Source: Pseudomonas sp. R5(2019)
Lineage (GTDB): Bacteria > Pseudomonadota > Gammaproteobacteria > Pseudomonadales > Pseudomonadaceae
Direction of reading: 5' to 3'
Assembly: GCF_009905435.1 (NCBI RefSeq)
Contig: NZ_JAAAMT010000050.1
Coordinates: forward strand, 1-40,074
Length of the DNA stretch: 40,074 nt
The translations under genes and the position numbers were made by a program. This document shows, piece by piece, positions 7,801-15,256 of the stretch; within the stretch, counting starts at the first letter, position 1; the number at the start of each line of letters is the position of its first letter. The notes beneath the pieces were generated by a model. It saw only the letters and a program-made list of their open reading frames with translations, did no database searches and had not been told where the DNA came from.

Positions 7801-9296
7801 TATCAACTATCACCCAAGGCGATGACAGCAACAACACACTCTATGGCACCAACAACGCTGAGTCTATTTACGGCAATGGCGGTAATGACACGATCCATGC
7901 ACAGAATGGAAATGACTATCTCTTTGGCGGCACAGGTAACGATACGCTAAATGGCAGCTACGGGGCCGACTGGCTTGAAGGTGGTGCTGGGAATGACACC
8001 ATGAATGGTGGCAACGACAACGACACCTATGTCTTCACCAGCGGCATTGATATAGTCAACGAACTTGGCGGCACAGACGAACTACGGTTCATTGAAGGAT
8101 GGGACGAGGAAGAGCTGACCTTTAGTCGAAACTTTGCCAACCTGCCTGATTTGCTGATCACGATTAATGGCTCCAACCAGGTGACCATCCAAAACCAGTT
8201 TTATACCAGTGGTTACGGTGTTGAAACCATCCGATTTGCCGATAACAGCACAATTAATTTACTGACCAAGGAGTACATTACCTACGGCACCAGTAGCAAC
8301 AATACCATTAACGGCATAACGACTGGTGGCAGCACCAACGACACTATCTACGGCTACGATGGAAACGATACCCTGAATGGCGGCGATGGCAACGACACGC
8401 TCTATGGTGGCGATGGCACTGATACGCTAACAGGCGCTGCGGGTAATGATTATCTCGATGGCGGAGCTGGAAGTGACACCCTCACGTCCACTGGTGGCGA
8501 CGATACTTTCTTCTATGGAGCAGGTCTCGATACCGCTACTGAATCAGGAGGGGGTACGGACAAGGTACTGATGGGCGCAGGCATAGACGTCAACGCCATC
8601 AGTTTCAGTACCTACAGCACGAACGGCCTCAAAATTACCGTGACTGCGAGCACGGACGAGCTGAGTCTTACAAACCAGCGTCACGGCACATCGACCTACC
8701 ACATTGAGAATATCGAGTTCGCCGATGGCTTTAAGACAAGCCTGCCGGACTACGCCTCATGGGTAAACGGCACCTCTGGTAATGACCTGATAGCCTACTC
8801 CACCGCCGATGACACGATTATTGCCAAGGCCGGTAATGACACCATCACTGCCGGTGGCGGTAATGACGACGTTCACGGCGGTGACGGCAATGACGACATC
8901 TCCGGTCAGGCTGGCACTGACCTGCTCCATGGCGGTGCTGGCAACGACATCCTTTATGGCGGTGATGGCCTCGATACGCTGTTTGGCGGTGCCGGTGAAG
9001 ACATTTTCGTGTTTGAAGTCGCGAATGCGTTCAACAATATCGATGTCATCAAAGACTTCGATGTGGCGAACGACAGCATCGACATCAGCGACATCCTGGG
9101 CGGTTACGACCCCATGACCGATCTGCTCACCGATTGGGTAGAAATGACCACCAGCGGCTCTGACACGATCCTCAAAGTGGATCGCGACGGTGATGGCGGC
9201 ACGTATAGCTTGGCGCAGATCGCGACCATTCAGGGCGTCACAGGCCTCACCGATGAAGCCGCTCTCGTCTCTGGCGGTCAGCTGCTGGTGGCTTAA
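4812..9296 (+). CDS. large RTX calcium-binding protein with type I secretion signal
   Basis: A 1494-residue RTX protein, predicted to be secreted by a type I system and to fold on binding calcium outside the cell. Residues 1-280 are of unknown type. Residues ~282-380 carry several Asp-rich EF-hand-like loops (DLDHSGTID, DRDMDGFAE, DLNENGQID). Five blocks of GGxGxDxLx nonapeptides lie at about residues 697-750, 830-930, 1007-1075, 1160-1237 and 1320-1400. Between them are modules of the haemolysin-type calcium-binding-related kind ('ETIxFxDxSTINL'). The last ~80 residues, ending SGGQLLVA, match the type I secretion target of the VCA0849 class. There is no N-terminal signal peptide, as expected. 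No ABC exporter, membrane-fusion or outer-membrane gene is in the window, so a transporter elsewhere must serve it. A catalytic domain is not seen; adhesin or surface-layer roles are possible. Confidence 0.9.
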   Translation: MARSVKIGEFTFMVDETVGSSTDRDALYRELQLAARMPNAAALFSGAGLDHNMGANPVVTVRVDRSFNKPAQVDMGIDFNNSTLQALSVNGDFRVSTATIILDPEAINAARYRAPSGGDNDWNELHVQPTLFNELGNLAAAVNKNLPIPGGSGTDPNTVFGRPTGNTAANDPETDDEQWNINKSPFEKYSAETEDTAHDAYGETKREAEYDDARNQDTGDPTGGSTADPEWTPEEAAKKALTKAAQTRTNPSGNAPTPVPVDSPAEKLGAGEQKKDPLVLDLDHSGTIDLISLANTTGYFDRDMDGFAEASGLAAAEDGYLALDLNENGQIDADELFGTAEMGGFTHLAQYDSNNDDIINAEDTVWADLLVWQDLNENSFSETDELYTLADHDIISINLSSTAVSQTNQGHSITRTGTFTIDTGSGTANYAAHEVNFQYDNVNTIYVGDYELDFDALLSIDHRGYGTLPALYIAMSMDNTGTGNLLDLVSGFSALTFSQIFDGTSATEDDVRDIMFRWAGVDDVSSTSRGDYVDARELEFLEKLFDNPFRQGGHQPNPMYNASIDINNAFKEVFNHIYANLTTQGAGGELFEGNWRYNLTAGVIEGVTGLNLTKLSELETEATGLANTAARQTFWENVVRMIDGAVGVSNLDGGDLTALQGAITDSDATLDLEDDILPELEVDALPFGSGDDQTVVGSGGVDSLFGYGGNDLLQSIGGNDTLNGGTGSDVLEGGLGDDLYVYASGDGDDVIEDTSGADTISLAAGIDAGDITLVRAGNSDLRIDIDNGTDTGVIYVYDHFASGKALETILFSDSSTINITTQNYTLTGNSESETLYGVQFGGGTVDTIYGLGGNDKIYGYAGNDTLYGGDGNDDIDGGNDNDTLYGDAGNDALTGGAGNDHLYDGTGDDYVQGDGGDDTYHYGGGHDIYKENSGTDSIVLASGISSASTLYYRFGSDLQIVFDANNTITIDGFYSASGPKIETLDFYSDTDVNLTTVSTITQGDDSNNTLYGTNNAESIYGNGGNDTIHAQNGNDYLFGGTGNDTLNGSYGADWLEGGAGNDTMNGGNDNDTYVFTSGIDIVNELGGTDELRFIEGWDEEELTFSRNFANLPDLLITINGSNQVTIQNQFYTSGYGVETIRFADNSTINLLTKEYITYGTSSNNTINGITTGGSTNDTIYGYDGNDTLNGGDGNDTLYGGDGTDTLTGAAGNDYLDGGAGSDTLTSTGGDDTFFYGAGLDTATESGGGTDKVLMGAGIDVNAISFSTYSTNGLKITVTASTDELSLTNQRHGTSTYHIENIEFADGFKTSLPDYASWVNGTSGNDLIAYSTADDTIIAKAGNDTITAGGGNDDVHGGDGNDDISGQAGTDLLHGGAGNDILYGGDGLDTLFGGAGEDIFVFEVANAFNNIDVIKDFDVANDSIDISDILGGYDPMTDLLTDWVEMTTSGSDTILKVDRDGDGGTYSLAQIATIQGVTGLTDEAALVSGGQLLVA

Positions 9297-9351
9297 ACCA
9301 GACAACCCAGACCTGCTGCGGCAGAGCATCTCTATTGGGTACAAATTCTTA

Positions 9352-9383
9352 AAACAAGGCCATCCGCACGGATGGCCTTGTTT
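9352..9383. terminator. bidirectional terminator between RTX gene and second integrase
   Basis: AAACAAGGCCATCCG and CGGATGGCCTTGTTT form a perfect 15-bp stem. A-rich and T-rich flanks make it usable on both strands. It separates the convergent RTX and integrase genes. Confidence 0.85.
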
Positions 9384-9423
9384 ACTTGCAGTCCGCATTC
9401 AGTGGGGCGCAAGACTTCTAGTT

Positions 9424-10635
9424 TTACGGACTCACGACCAGGGCTGTTAGGCGCTGGCACCAGGCGCTATAGGCGTCCTTCTGCTCTGCCAGATAATCAT
9501 ACTGGTCGTAAACCTGCCAGCTACCCGGCAGCTTGTGGCCCAGCATGATTTCGGCAATGTGCGGCTCGGTCAGGGTCGAGAAATTCGTCCGCGCGGTCTT
9601 GCGCAGGTCGTGAACCGACCAGTGCTGCATCTCGTATTTCTCATGCCGCCGCAGCCACTGCATGATGTTGTAGGGCAACTGCAAGGGAGCCCCTATTCCC
9701 ATCGGCTTGTTTGTACCGCTGTTCGAGAACAGGTGCTTGCCGTCAGAACTGAGCGCCATGGCCTGTTTGATGAGCGCTTCGATCTCCGGCGTGATCGGAC
9801 GCAGAAGAGGCTTGCCTGATGCCTTACCGAGCTTGTGGTTCTCGGTGGGCACCGTCCAGACCTGCTTACCAAAATCAAAATGGCTTTTTTCACTCAGACG
9901 CAGCTCGCTATTACGGCATCCGTAGATCAGGCAAAGTTTCAGGAAAATTTTGTTCTTGGTCGCCATGCGCGATTGCTCCGTGGCTTTCCATACGAGCCTG
10001 ATTTCCTCGTCGGAAAGGGAGCGCGAGCCCGCGACCTTTTTGATCTGCAAATCTTCTTTGGCGTTGATATCTGCGAGCGGGTGCGCGGGGATCAGCTGGC
10101 GCTTCACGCCCCATTTCAGCATCTGCTTGGCATTGACCAGGATGCGTTCGGCGATGCCGGGCCGGGCTTTGGCCTGCCCCTCAAGAAGCGCCAGCCATTC
10201 GTGCAGGGTGACTCGTCCAGCCGGGAGCTTGCCGATCTTCGGGAACACATGGATTTCAAAGGAACGCAGGATTTCGTGATGGCCTTTCTTGTTGCCTTTG
10301 CAGTACGCCTCGTACCACTGCCGGAACAAAGACTCTACGGAATCGGCCTGGAGGATCGCCTGTTTCTCAAGCTGCTTCACCACCCGTGGATCATGCCCCT
10401 GCTCCAGCTGGGCACGCAGGCGCTGCGTTTCTGCGCGCGCCTCCTTGAGCGACATCAAGGGATACGTGCCAAGGTCAAGGCGGCAAGGACGACCGTCATA
10501 GCGAAAGCGCAACTGAAAGGTAATCTTGCCCTTGGGTGTCACGCGCACGCTTAAGGCTTCGCGGTCGGCCTTCTCTTCGCGTGTGGCGTGGGGTTTGCCG
10601 CTATGGGCTTTCAGCCAGGTGTCTGAGATCGCCAT
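9424..10635 (-). CDS. P4-type tyrosine integrase (second, at prfC junction)
   Basis: A 403-residue P4-family integrase. Residues ~1-90 form the usual arm-binding domain (ADREALSVRVTPKG, FRYDGRPCRLDLGTYPLMSLKEAR). The catalytic domain shows Arg241 (YGCRNSEL), Lys268, His342 and Arg345 (HDLRKTAR), His367 (LGHKLPGS) and Tyr376 (VYDQYDYL). I chose the ATG at 10635 because GGAG lies 8 bases upstream; an ATG 8 codons earlier has a poor site. The gene sits about 190 bases from the break in prfC and is transcribed away from it. Size, family and position at prfC recall the integrase of SXT/R391 elements, which insert in prfC; close relationship needs alignment. Its GC content is higher than that of the first integrase, so the island is a mosaic. 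Confidence 0.92.
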   Translation of the reverse strand: MAISDTWLKAHSGKPHATREEKADREALSVRVTPKGKITFQLRFRYDGRPCRLDLGTYPLMSLKEARAETQRLRAQLEQGHDPRVVKQLEKQAILQADSVESLFRQWYEAYCKGNKKGHHEILRSFEIHVFPKIGKLPAGRVTLHEWLALLEGQAKARPGIAERILVNAKQMLKWGVKRQLIPAHPLADINAKEDLQIKKVAGSRSLSDEEIRLVWKATEQSRMATKNKIFLKLCLIYGCRNSELRLSEKSHFDFGKQVWTVPTENHKLGKASGKPLLRPITPEIEALIKQAMALSSDGKHLFSNSGTNKPMGIGAPLQLPYNIMQWLRRHEKYEMQHWSVHDLRKTARTNFSTLTEPHIAEIMLGHKLPGSWQVYDQYDYLAEQKDAYSAWCQRLTALVVSP

Positions 10636-10686
10636 GGGCTTCTCCGGACTTGCGTACATAATTTTCTGGAAGGTTCCGAAAGCTGT

Positions 10687-10712
10687 TTTGTGTACGCGGC
10701 CATGTACACAAA
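10687..10712. promoter_or_regulatory. inverted repeat upstream of second integrase
   Basis: TTTGTGTAC and GTACACAAA are perfect 9-bp arms around an 8-base spacer, 52 bases upstream of the integrase start. Symmetry and spacing suit an operator or a directionality-factor site. Confidence 0.45.
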
Positions 10713-10762
10713 TCGAGTGGCTCAGCTTGTCTTCGGATGTCTCAGATTGTCGCGACCTGGCC

Positions 10763-10782
10763 TGATTTCATCAATGAAATCA
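10763..10782. repeat. palindrome between integrase and prfC junction
   Basis: TGATTTCAT-CA-ATGAAATCA is a perfect 20-base palindrome, about 55 bases from the prfC break. It may be an integrase-binding or regulatory site of the element end; it lacks a T-run on either side and so is not a convincing terminator. Confidence 0.4.
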
Positions 10783-10824
10783 GTAGATTATTTGAGAATA
10801 TGGCGGGGGCTGTCTTAGCCTGAC

Positions 10825-10899
10825 TCAGAGGGTAATGTCAGGGTGGGAAATGATGGCGAAAGTGCGGCGCTTCGCGACTTCGGCGGCCTGGTGGGTCAT
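10825..10899 (-). pseudogene. prfC: prfC 5' stub (release factor 3), cut by island
   Basis: The minus strand from the ATG at 10899 reads MTHQAAEVAKRRTFAIISHPD, the start of peptide chain release factor 3, a GTPase that recycles RF1 and RF2. In RF3 the next residues are the P-loop AGKTTITEK; here codon 22 onward reads Ile-Thr-Leu-stop, so the gene is broken just before its GTP-binding loop. The chromosomal side keeps the promoter and ribosome-binding site. In P. aeruginosa and P. putida, as I recall, prfC lies next to fecIRA on the same strand, which matches the neighbour here. In SXT-type insertion the element supplies a new 5' end to the remaining prfC; that copy would be left of the window. 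Confidence 0.88.
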
Positions 10900-10937
10900 G
10901 GGAAATCGCCTGCAGGTGATTCGAAAAAAGGGCCGGG

Positions 10938-10943
10938 ATTATA
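10938..10943 (-). promoter_or_regulatory. prfC -10 hexamer
   Basis: TATAAT on the minus strand, 38 bases upstream of the prfC ATG, is a perfect -10. A -35 near TTCAGC is weak. The promoter survived the island insertion and now drives only the 24-codon stub and possibly island DNA. Confidence 0.6.
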
Positions 10944-11036
10944 GCTCAAACTCGTGCCTGAGCTGAACCTTTGGTCAATGCAGGGTGGCCAAATGGTGGC
11001 CTAAGCCTTCCTCGCCTGCGCGGGGTGCATTTGATG

Positions 11037-11117
11037 TTGTAGGAGCCGGGCTTGCCCGCGAGGCGTAGCACCTGACACACCGCGGTGTGCCTGTCGCTGG
11101 CAAGCCATGCTCCTACT
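11037..11117. repeat. REP doublet (TGTAGGAGCC class)
   Basis: TGTAGGAGCCGGGCTTGCCCGCG on the left and GCTGGCAAGCCATGCTCCTAC on the right are opposing copies of the Pseudomonas REP consensus, around an inner CACCGCGGTG palindrome. The doublet fills the space between prfC and the end of fecA and can also act as a transcript end. Confidence 0.75.
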
Positions 11118-11147
11118 GAGGCTCGGCACAGTTAAAGGGATAACCCA

Positions 11148-13613
11148 TCAGAAGCCGACGCTGGCCTGCACAAACACCGTCCGCGGCTCGCCCAGATAGA
11201 TCCCCGAGTTGTTATCGCTGGAGCGGGTGAAGTACTGCTTGTCGAAGATATTGCGCACCCCCACGCCCACTTTCAGATTCGACAGTTCCTTGCCGAAATC
11301 ATAGCCGCCGCGAGCGCTCCAGGTGACGTAGCCGGGAATATTGCCGAATTGGCCATCGGCGCTCGGTTCGGTGATGTAGTTACCATTGAAGCTGCCATCG
11401 GCGTTCATGCCGGTGCCCGGCGCGCGCTGCCTGGATTGGGCGAAGGCGTCCAGGTTCCAGGTCCAGCGGTTGACCTGGTAACGCAATCCGGCGTTGACCA
11501 CCTGGCGCGAATAGAACGGCAAGTCACGGCCCTTGAAGCCCGGGATATCGCCTTCATAGGTGGCACGGGTATAGGTGAAGCCGGCGTTGGCCGTCAGGCC
11601 TTGCAAGCGGCTGTCCAACGCCGCGAGGTCGTAGTGCATGGAGGCCTCGATGCCCTGGTGCTTGGTCGCACCGAGGTTGGTCCAGCCGATGTCGTTGCTG
11701 ATGTACTGCAGTTCATGGTCGAAGTCGATGTAGAACGCGGTCAGCTCGCCACCCCAGACACCGTCGTCATAGCGGGTGCCGATCTCGTAGGTCTTGGCCT
11801 TTTCCGGCTCCAGGCCACTGGCCGGCTCATCGCCGATCCCGCCCTGGCCCAGCTGGAAGTACTGCAGGCTGCCGAACGAGGTTTCATAGTTGGCGAACAC
11901 CTTCCAGGCATCCGACAGGTGATACATCACACTCAAGGCCGGCAGCGGTTCGTTACTGGCAATGCTGCGGTCTTTGGGCTGCACGCGAACACCGTTGGCG
12001 CCGATCACGGCACGCTCATGCCAGTCCGTGCTGATGTGCTCGAAGCGCACACCCGGGGTGATGGTCCAGTTGCCGACGTCGATCTTGTCATCAATATAGA
12101 AGGAGGTGGCTTCAGTGCCGCCGGTGCGGTCCTGGAACACATGTCCGTCCGAACCCGGGCGCACCACCGGGGTGTTGTTGACCAGCGCCAGACGGCTGGT
12201 CTGCTCGTGCATGGCTTCCTTGAGGTAACGCGCACCGACGCTGACTTCCTGGGTCGTCTCCCCGGCAAAGAAGATCCGCGACACACGCGGCTCGATACCG
12301 AAGGTATGGTACGAACGCGGGTAAGACGACAGGGTTTTCTGATCGCGGGCGGCAATGGTGCTGCCTCGGAAGCTGTCGGTGTAATACGTCAGCACTTCGA
12401 ACTGGGTGACGTCATCGAGCTGGCGCTTGTACTTGAGCGACACGTCCTTGCGACGGCCACTGAAGCTGTCGTGGTCGCGATCGGACTGGTAAGGATCAGC
12501 ATCGAACTGTGCCTGGGTCAGGCCGCCGGGCATGTCGGCCTTGCCGTCGTAATAATGGAAGTTCAGCCACAACTCGTCGGCCTCGGTCGGCGCCCAATGG
12601 GTCTTGAACAACACGTCGTCGATGTCGTTGCCCTGATTGCTACTGCGGTAGCCGTTACCGTTCACGCCCGAGTACAGCAGCGCCGCACCGATACCGTTGT
12701 CGGCGGTGCCACCGATAAACGCCGACTCGATGTGCTTCCAATGACCCGTGCGTGAGGTTTCCAGGGTGGTACCGACTTCGCCGGTGAGTTTTTCCGGAAT
12801 GGCGCGGGTCACGAAGTTGATCACGCCACCGACGTTCTGCGGCCCGTAGCGCACGGAACCGGCACCACGGACCACGTCGATGCTGTCCAGGTTGCCAGAC
12901 GAAATCGGTGCCATCGACAGTTGCGGCTGGCCATAGGGCGCGAACGCCGCCGGCACCCCATCGATCAACACGGTCGAGCGTGGCGACAGCCGCGAGGTCA
13001 GGCCACGCACACCGACGTTCAGCGCGATGTCGCTGCCACCGGTGCCGTTGGAATCCTGGACCTGCACGCCGGGCACCTTGCGCAGCACGTCCTTCACGTT
13101 CATGGCGCCCTGCTCGACCATCGCTTCGCGGCGGATCACCGTCCGCGCGCCCGGATGGTTCTGCACCACGGTCTGGTCCGCATCGCCAAGCCAGTCGCCG
13201 ACCACTTTGACATCGGTCGGCGCCAGCTCCATGGAGCCCGTCGGTGCAAGGCTCGCACCGCCCTGCTGCGGATGCAGGACCACGGTGCCCTGGGAGATTT
13301 CATAGTCGAGCCCGCTACCGAGCAACAGCGCGCGCAGGGCGTCTTCAGGCGCCATCTCACCGTTGACGGCCGGAGCTTGCTTGCCGGCCACCAACTCCGG
13401 GCTGAAGAACAGCTGCAATGAGCTCTGCTGACCCAGTTGAGTCAGCGCCGAGGCCAATGGCTGGGCCTGGATATGGATGCTGCTGACGTCCTGCTCGGCG
13501 TAGCTGGAGGCGATCCCGCCGCTGACCGCCAGGGCCAGGACCCAGGGCAGCAAGCGTGAACGGGAGGCAGAATGGACAGCAAGGGATAACGCGCAAGGTT
13601 TGTTGTTGTTCAC
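11148..13613 (-). CDS. fecA: FecA-type TonB-dependent outer-membrane receptor/transducer
   Basis: An 821-residue TonB-dependent receptor. After a signal peptide (RLLPWVLALAVSGGIASSYA) comes an STN signalling domain (IHIQAQPLASALTQLGQQSSLQLFF), then a TonB-box region near DVKVVG, a plug domain (VRGLTSRLSPRSTVLIDGVP, IDVVRGAGSVRYG) and a barrel ending in Phe (VFVQASVGF). The STN domain marks it as a transducer working with FecR and FecI. I chose the GTG at 13613, about 30 residues before the hydrophobic core; the longer frame to 13769 overlaps fecR and adds no recognisable sequence. By analogy it would import a ferric chelate such as citrate, but the ligand cannot be read from sequence. It follows fecR by about 110 bases. 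Confidence 0.9.
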   Translation of the reverse strand: MNNNKPCALSLAVHSASRSRLLPWVLALAVSGGIASSYAEQDVSSIHIQAQPLASALTQLGQQSSLQLFFSPELVAGKQAPAVNGEMAPEDALRALLLGSGLDYEISQGTVVLHPQQGGASLAPTGSMELAPTDVKVVGDWLGDADQTVVQNHPGARTVIRREAMVEQGAMNVKDVLRKVPGVQVQDSNGTGGSDIALNVGVRGLTSRLSPRSTVLIDGVPAAFAPYGQPQLSMAPISSGNLDSIDVVRGAGSVRYGPQNVGGVINFVTRAIPEKLTGEVGTTLETSRTGHWKHIESAFIGGTADNGIGAALLYSGVNGNGYRSSNQGNDIDDVLFKTHWAPTEADELWLNFHYYDGKADMPGGLTQAQFDADPYQSDRDHDSFSGRRKDVSLKYKRQLDDVTQFEVLTYYTDSFRGSTIAARDQKTLSSYPRSYHTFGIEPRVSRIFFAGETTQEVSVGARYLKEAMHEQTSRLALVNNTPVVRPGSDGHVFQDRTGGTEATSFYIDDKIDVGNWTITPGVRFEHISTDWHERAVIGANGVRVQPKDRSIASNEPLPALSVMYHLSDAWKVFANYETSFGSLQYFQLGQGGIGDEPASGLEPEKAKTYEIGTRYDDGVWGGELTAFYIDFDHELQYISNDIGWTNLGATKHQGIEASMHYDLAALDSRLQGLTANAGFTYTRATYEGDIPGFKGRDLPFYSRQVVNAGLRYQVNRWTWNLDAFAQSRQRAPGTGMNADGSFNGNYITEPSADGQFGNIPGYVTWSARGGYDFGKELSNLKVGVGVRNIFDKQYFTRSSDNNSGIYLGEPRTVFVQASVGF

Positions 13614-13722
13614 GTTGATGACAGGTCCTGGCAGTGCGGATTCAGTTGAGGTCTTGGTGCGACTGGAAATGCAAACCAGTCTCAGGTGGCAAGAAGACGA
13701 ACAACTGAAAAAAAACCTGAAT

Positions 13723-14712
13723 CTAACGTGAAAAAATTTCTGCAGAACCGTCTGGAAGGGTTCGCACACTCACCGGCAAGATGCCCGGCAAGGCCCGCAG
13801 CAGAGCTTCGGTGTCGTCGGTTTTGAACACGCTGCTCAGGCGCAGCTCCGCCGCTTTGCCGGTGACAACCCGCAGTGGCTTGTCCCGGTAGCGCGAGACT
13901 TCCCGGACCACCTCGCTCAAGGGCGCGTTGTCGAACACCAGCTTGCCGGAGCGCCAGGCGGTCAGGTTGGCGGTGTTCACGGCATAAGCCGGCGTGACCT
14001 GGCCCTGGTCGTCAATACGCGAGCCATGCCCGGCGCTGAGCATGACCGGTGCACTCGTCGAGGGTTCACGACCCTGGACCTTCACCGAGCCGGATTCGAC
14101 CGCCACCTGAGTCAGGCCCTGATCATGGCGCATGTCAAAGCGGGTGCCGGTCACCGTCACCTGCCCTGCCCCGGCAGCCACCACAAAGGGCCGGGACGTG
14201 TCGTGATGAACACTGAACATCGCTTCGCCCTGGCTCAACTCGACCGAACGCCGCGCCGATTCATAATGCACGGTCAGGGTGGTTCGGCTGTTCAGGTCGA
14301 TCACCGAGCCGTCCGGCAATTCGACCTGGCGCAGCTCCCCGGCCGCGGTCTGGTAACGGGCATCAAAGCTGTTGTCACGCAGCGCACTGAATAACCCCAG
14401 CCCCAACGCGCAGGCGAGCACGCTGGCGGCGATGGCGTAACCGGGCCAGCGACGGCGTGGCAGCGCGACGACCTCATCGGGTTCGCACAAGGCCCGCAGG
14501 CGCGCGGCGGGCAGCAGGTCGACCGCACCCCATAGCTGCTCAAGCACGGTGTATTCGTGGCGATGGCTCGGGTGCGCGGCCAGCCAGGCCTCCAATGCCG
14601 AGCGCTGTTCAGGGCCAGGCTCACCGTCCCGGGCCTTGGCAAACCACAAGGCAGCCTGCTCGCGCACCGCCTCAACGTGTTGACGGTTGTCCATCATGGA
14701 ATTCTGACTCAT
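13723..14712 (-). CDS. fecR: FecR-type anti-sigma factor / signal transducer
   Basis: A 329-residue inner-membrane regulator. The N-terminal cytoplasmic part (~10-75) is the FecR N-terminal (DUF4880) domain with the AALWFAKARDGEPG motif that holds the sigma factor. One membrane segment lies at about 92-110 (YAIAASVLACALGLGLF). The periplasmic FecR domain follows (GELRQVELPDGSVIDLNSRT, TGTRFDMR), and a C-terminal DUF4974-like module (LVFDNAPLSEVVREVSRY). The start ATG overlaps the fecI stop in ATGA, indicating translational coupling. It should pass the ligand-bound signal from the fecA STN domain to FecI. Confidence 0.93.
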   Translation of the reverse strand: MSQNSMMDNRQHVEAVREQAALWFAKARDGEPGPEQRSALEAWLAAHPSHRHEYTVLEQLWGAVDLLPAARLRALCEPDEVVALPRRRWPGYAIAASVLACALGLGLFSALRDNSFDARYQTAAGELRQVELPDGSVIDLNSRTTLTVHYESARRSVELSQGEAMFSVHHDTSRPFVVAAGAGQVTVTGTRFDMRHDQGLTQVAVESGSVKVQGREPSTSAPVMLSAGHGSRIDDQGQVTPAYAVNTANLTAWRSGKLVFDNAPLSEVVREVSRYRDKPLRVVTGKAAELRLSSVFKTDDTEALLRALPGILPVSVRTLPDGSAEIFSR

Positions 14713-15209
14713 GTCGGTGATGCATCCAGTTGCTCACGCAGATGCCGCAGGGTGCGGATCATATACCGCTCGACCATGTTGCGGCTCAAGCCCATGCGCT
14801 CGGCGATCTCCGCCTGGGTCAGGCCCTCCAGCTTCTGCCAGACAAACACCTTGCGGCAGTTGAGCGGCAGCTCGGCCAGGGCCCGCTCAATGTTGTCGGC
14901 CAGTTCAAGGGCATGCATGACAGCCTCCGGGCCTTCGCCCAGCAACGGTTCGGCGCTGATGGCGTCCTGCTCGAGTTCGGCGCGGCGGTCTTCGCGACGG
15001 TAGCCGTCCACCGCAATATTGCGCGCGATCTGGTGCAGGTAGGCGCGCGGCTGCTCGACGTGCTCATGCCGTGCTTCCAGCGCCCGAACGAACGCATCGT
15101 GAGCCAGGTCTTCGGCCTGTTCACGGTTACGCAACCGGCGCGTCCAGGTTCCGATCAATTCTTGATAGTGAACGAGGAAGCCGGAATCTTGGGGCGACTT
15201 GGCGGTCAT
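14709..15209 (-). CDS. fecI: FecI-type ECF sigma factor
   Basis: A 166-residue extracytoplasmic-function sigma factor of the iron-starvation group. Region 2 is seen at about residues 12-80 (LTRRLRNREQAEDLAHDAFVRAL then PRAYLHQIARNIAVDGYRR), and region 4 at about 110-158 (LPLNCRKVFVWQKLEGLTQAEIAERMGLSRNMVERYMIRTLRHL). It directs RNA polymerase to fecA once released by FecR. A possible Fur box lies just upstream at 15238-15256. The gene heads the fecI-fecR-fecA operon. Confidence 0.93.
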   Translation of the reverse strand: MTAKSPQDSGFLVHYQELIGTWTRRLRNREQAEDLAHDAFVRALEARHEHVEQPRAYLHQIARNIAVDGYRREDRRAELEQDAISAEPLLGEGPEAVMHALELADNIERALAELPLNCRKVFVWQKLEGLTQAEIAERMGLSRNMVERYMIRTLRHLREQLDASPT

Positions 15210-15237
15210 CGGCAGAGGCTGTGGCGAGGAGAGCGCG

Positions 15238-15256
15238 AATAGTAATGTTTCCTATT
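15238..15256 (-). promoter_or_regulatory. candidate Fur box / -10 region of fecI
   Basis: AATAGTAATGTTTCCTATT, 28 bases upstream of the fecI start, has AATAG/CTATT symmetry and matches about 11 of 19 bases of the Fur consensus AATGAGAATCATTATCATT. The minus-strand TACTAT inside it could be a -10. The match is modest; the location is right for iron repression of fecI. Confidence 0.4.

Noticed and set aside
6900..9010. Tandem DNA repeats that resemble a repeat array or CRISPR
   Set aside because: The period is 27 bases in frame and encodes Gly-Gly-x-Gly-x-Asp nonapeptides of the RTX protein. There are no unique spacers of constant length. No CRISPR array was seen anywhere.
8757..9398. 213-codon minus-strand frame opposite the RTX C-terminus
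   Set aside because: It is the reverse of the nonapeptide repeats and secretion signal and extends over the terminator; composition fits a mirror frame.
11349..12755. Long plus-strand open frame opposite fecA (468 codons)
   Set aside because: It is the antisense of a clear TonB-dependent receptor in GC-rich DNA and shows no family pattern or ribosome-binding site.
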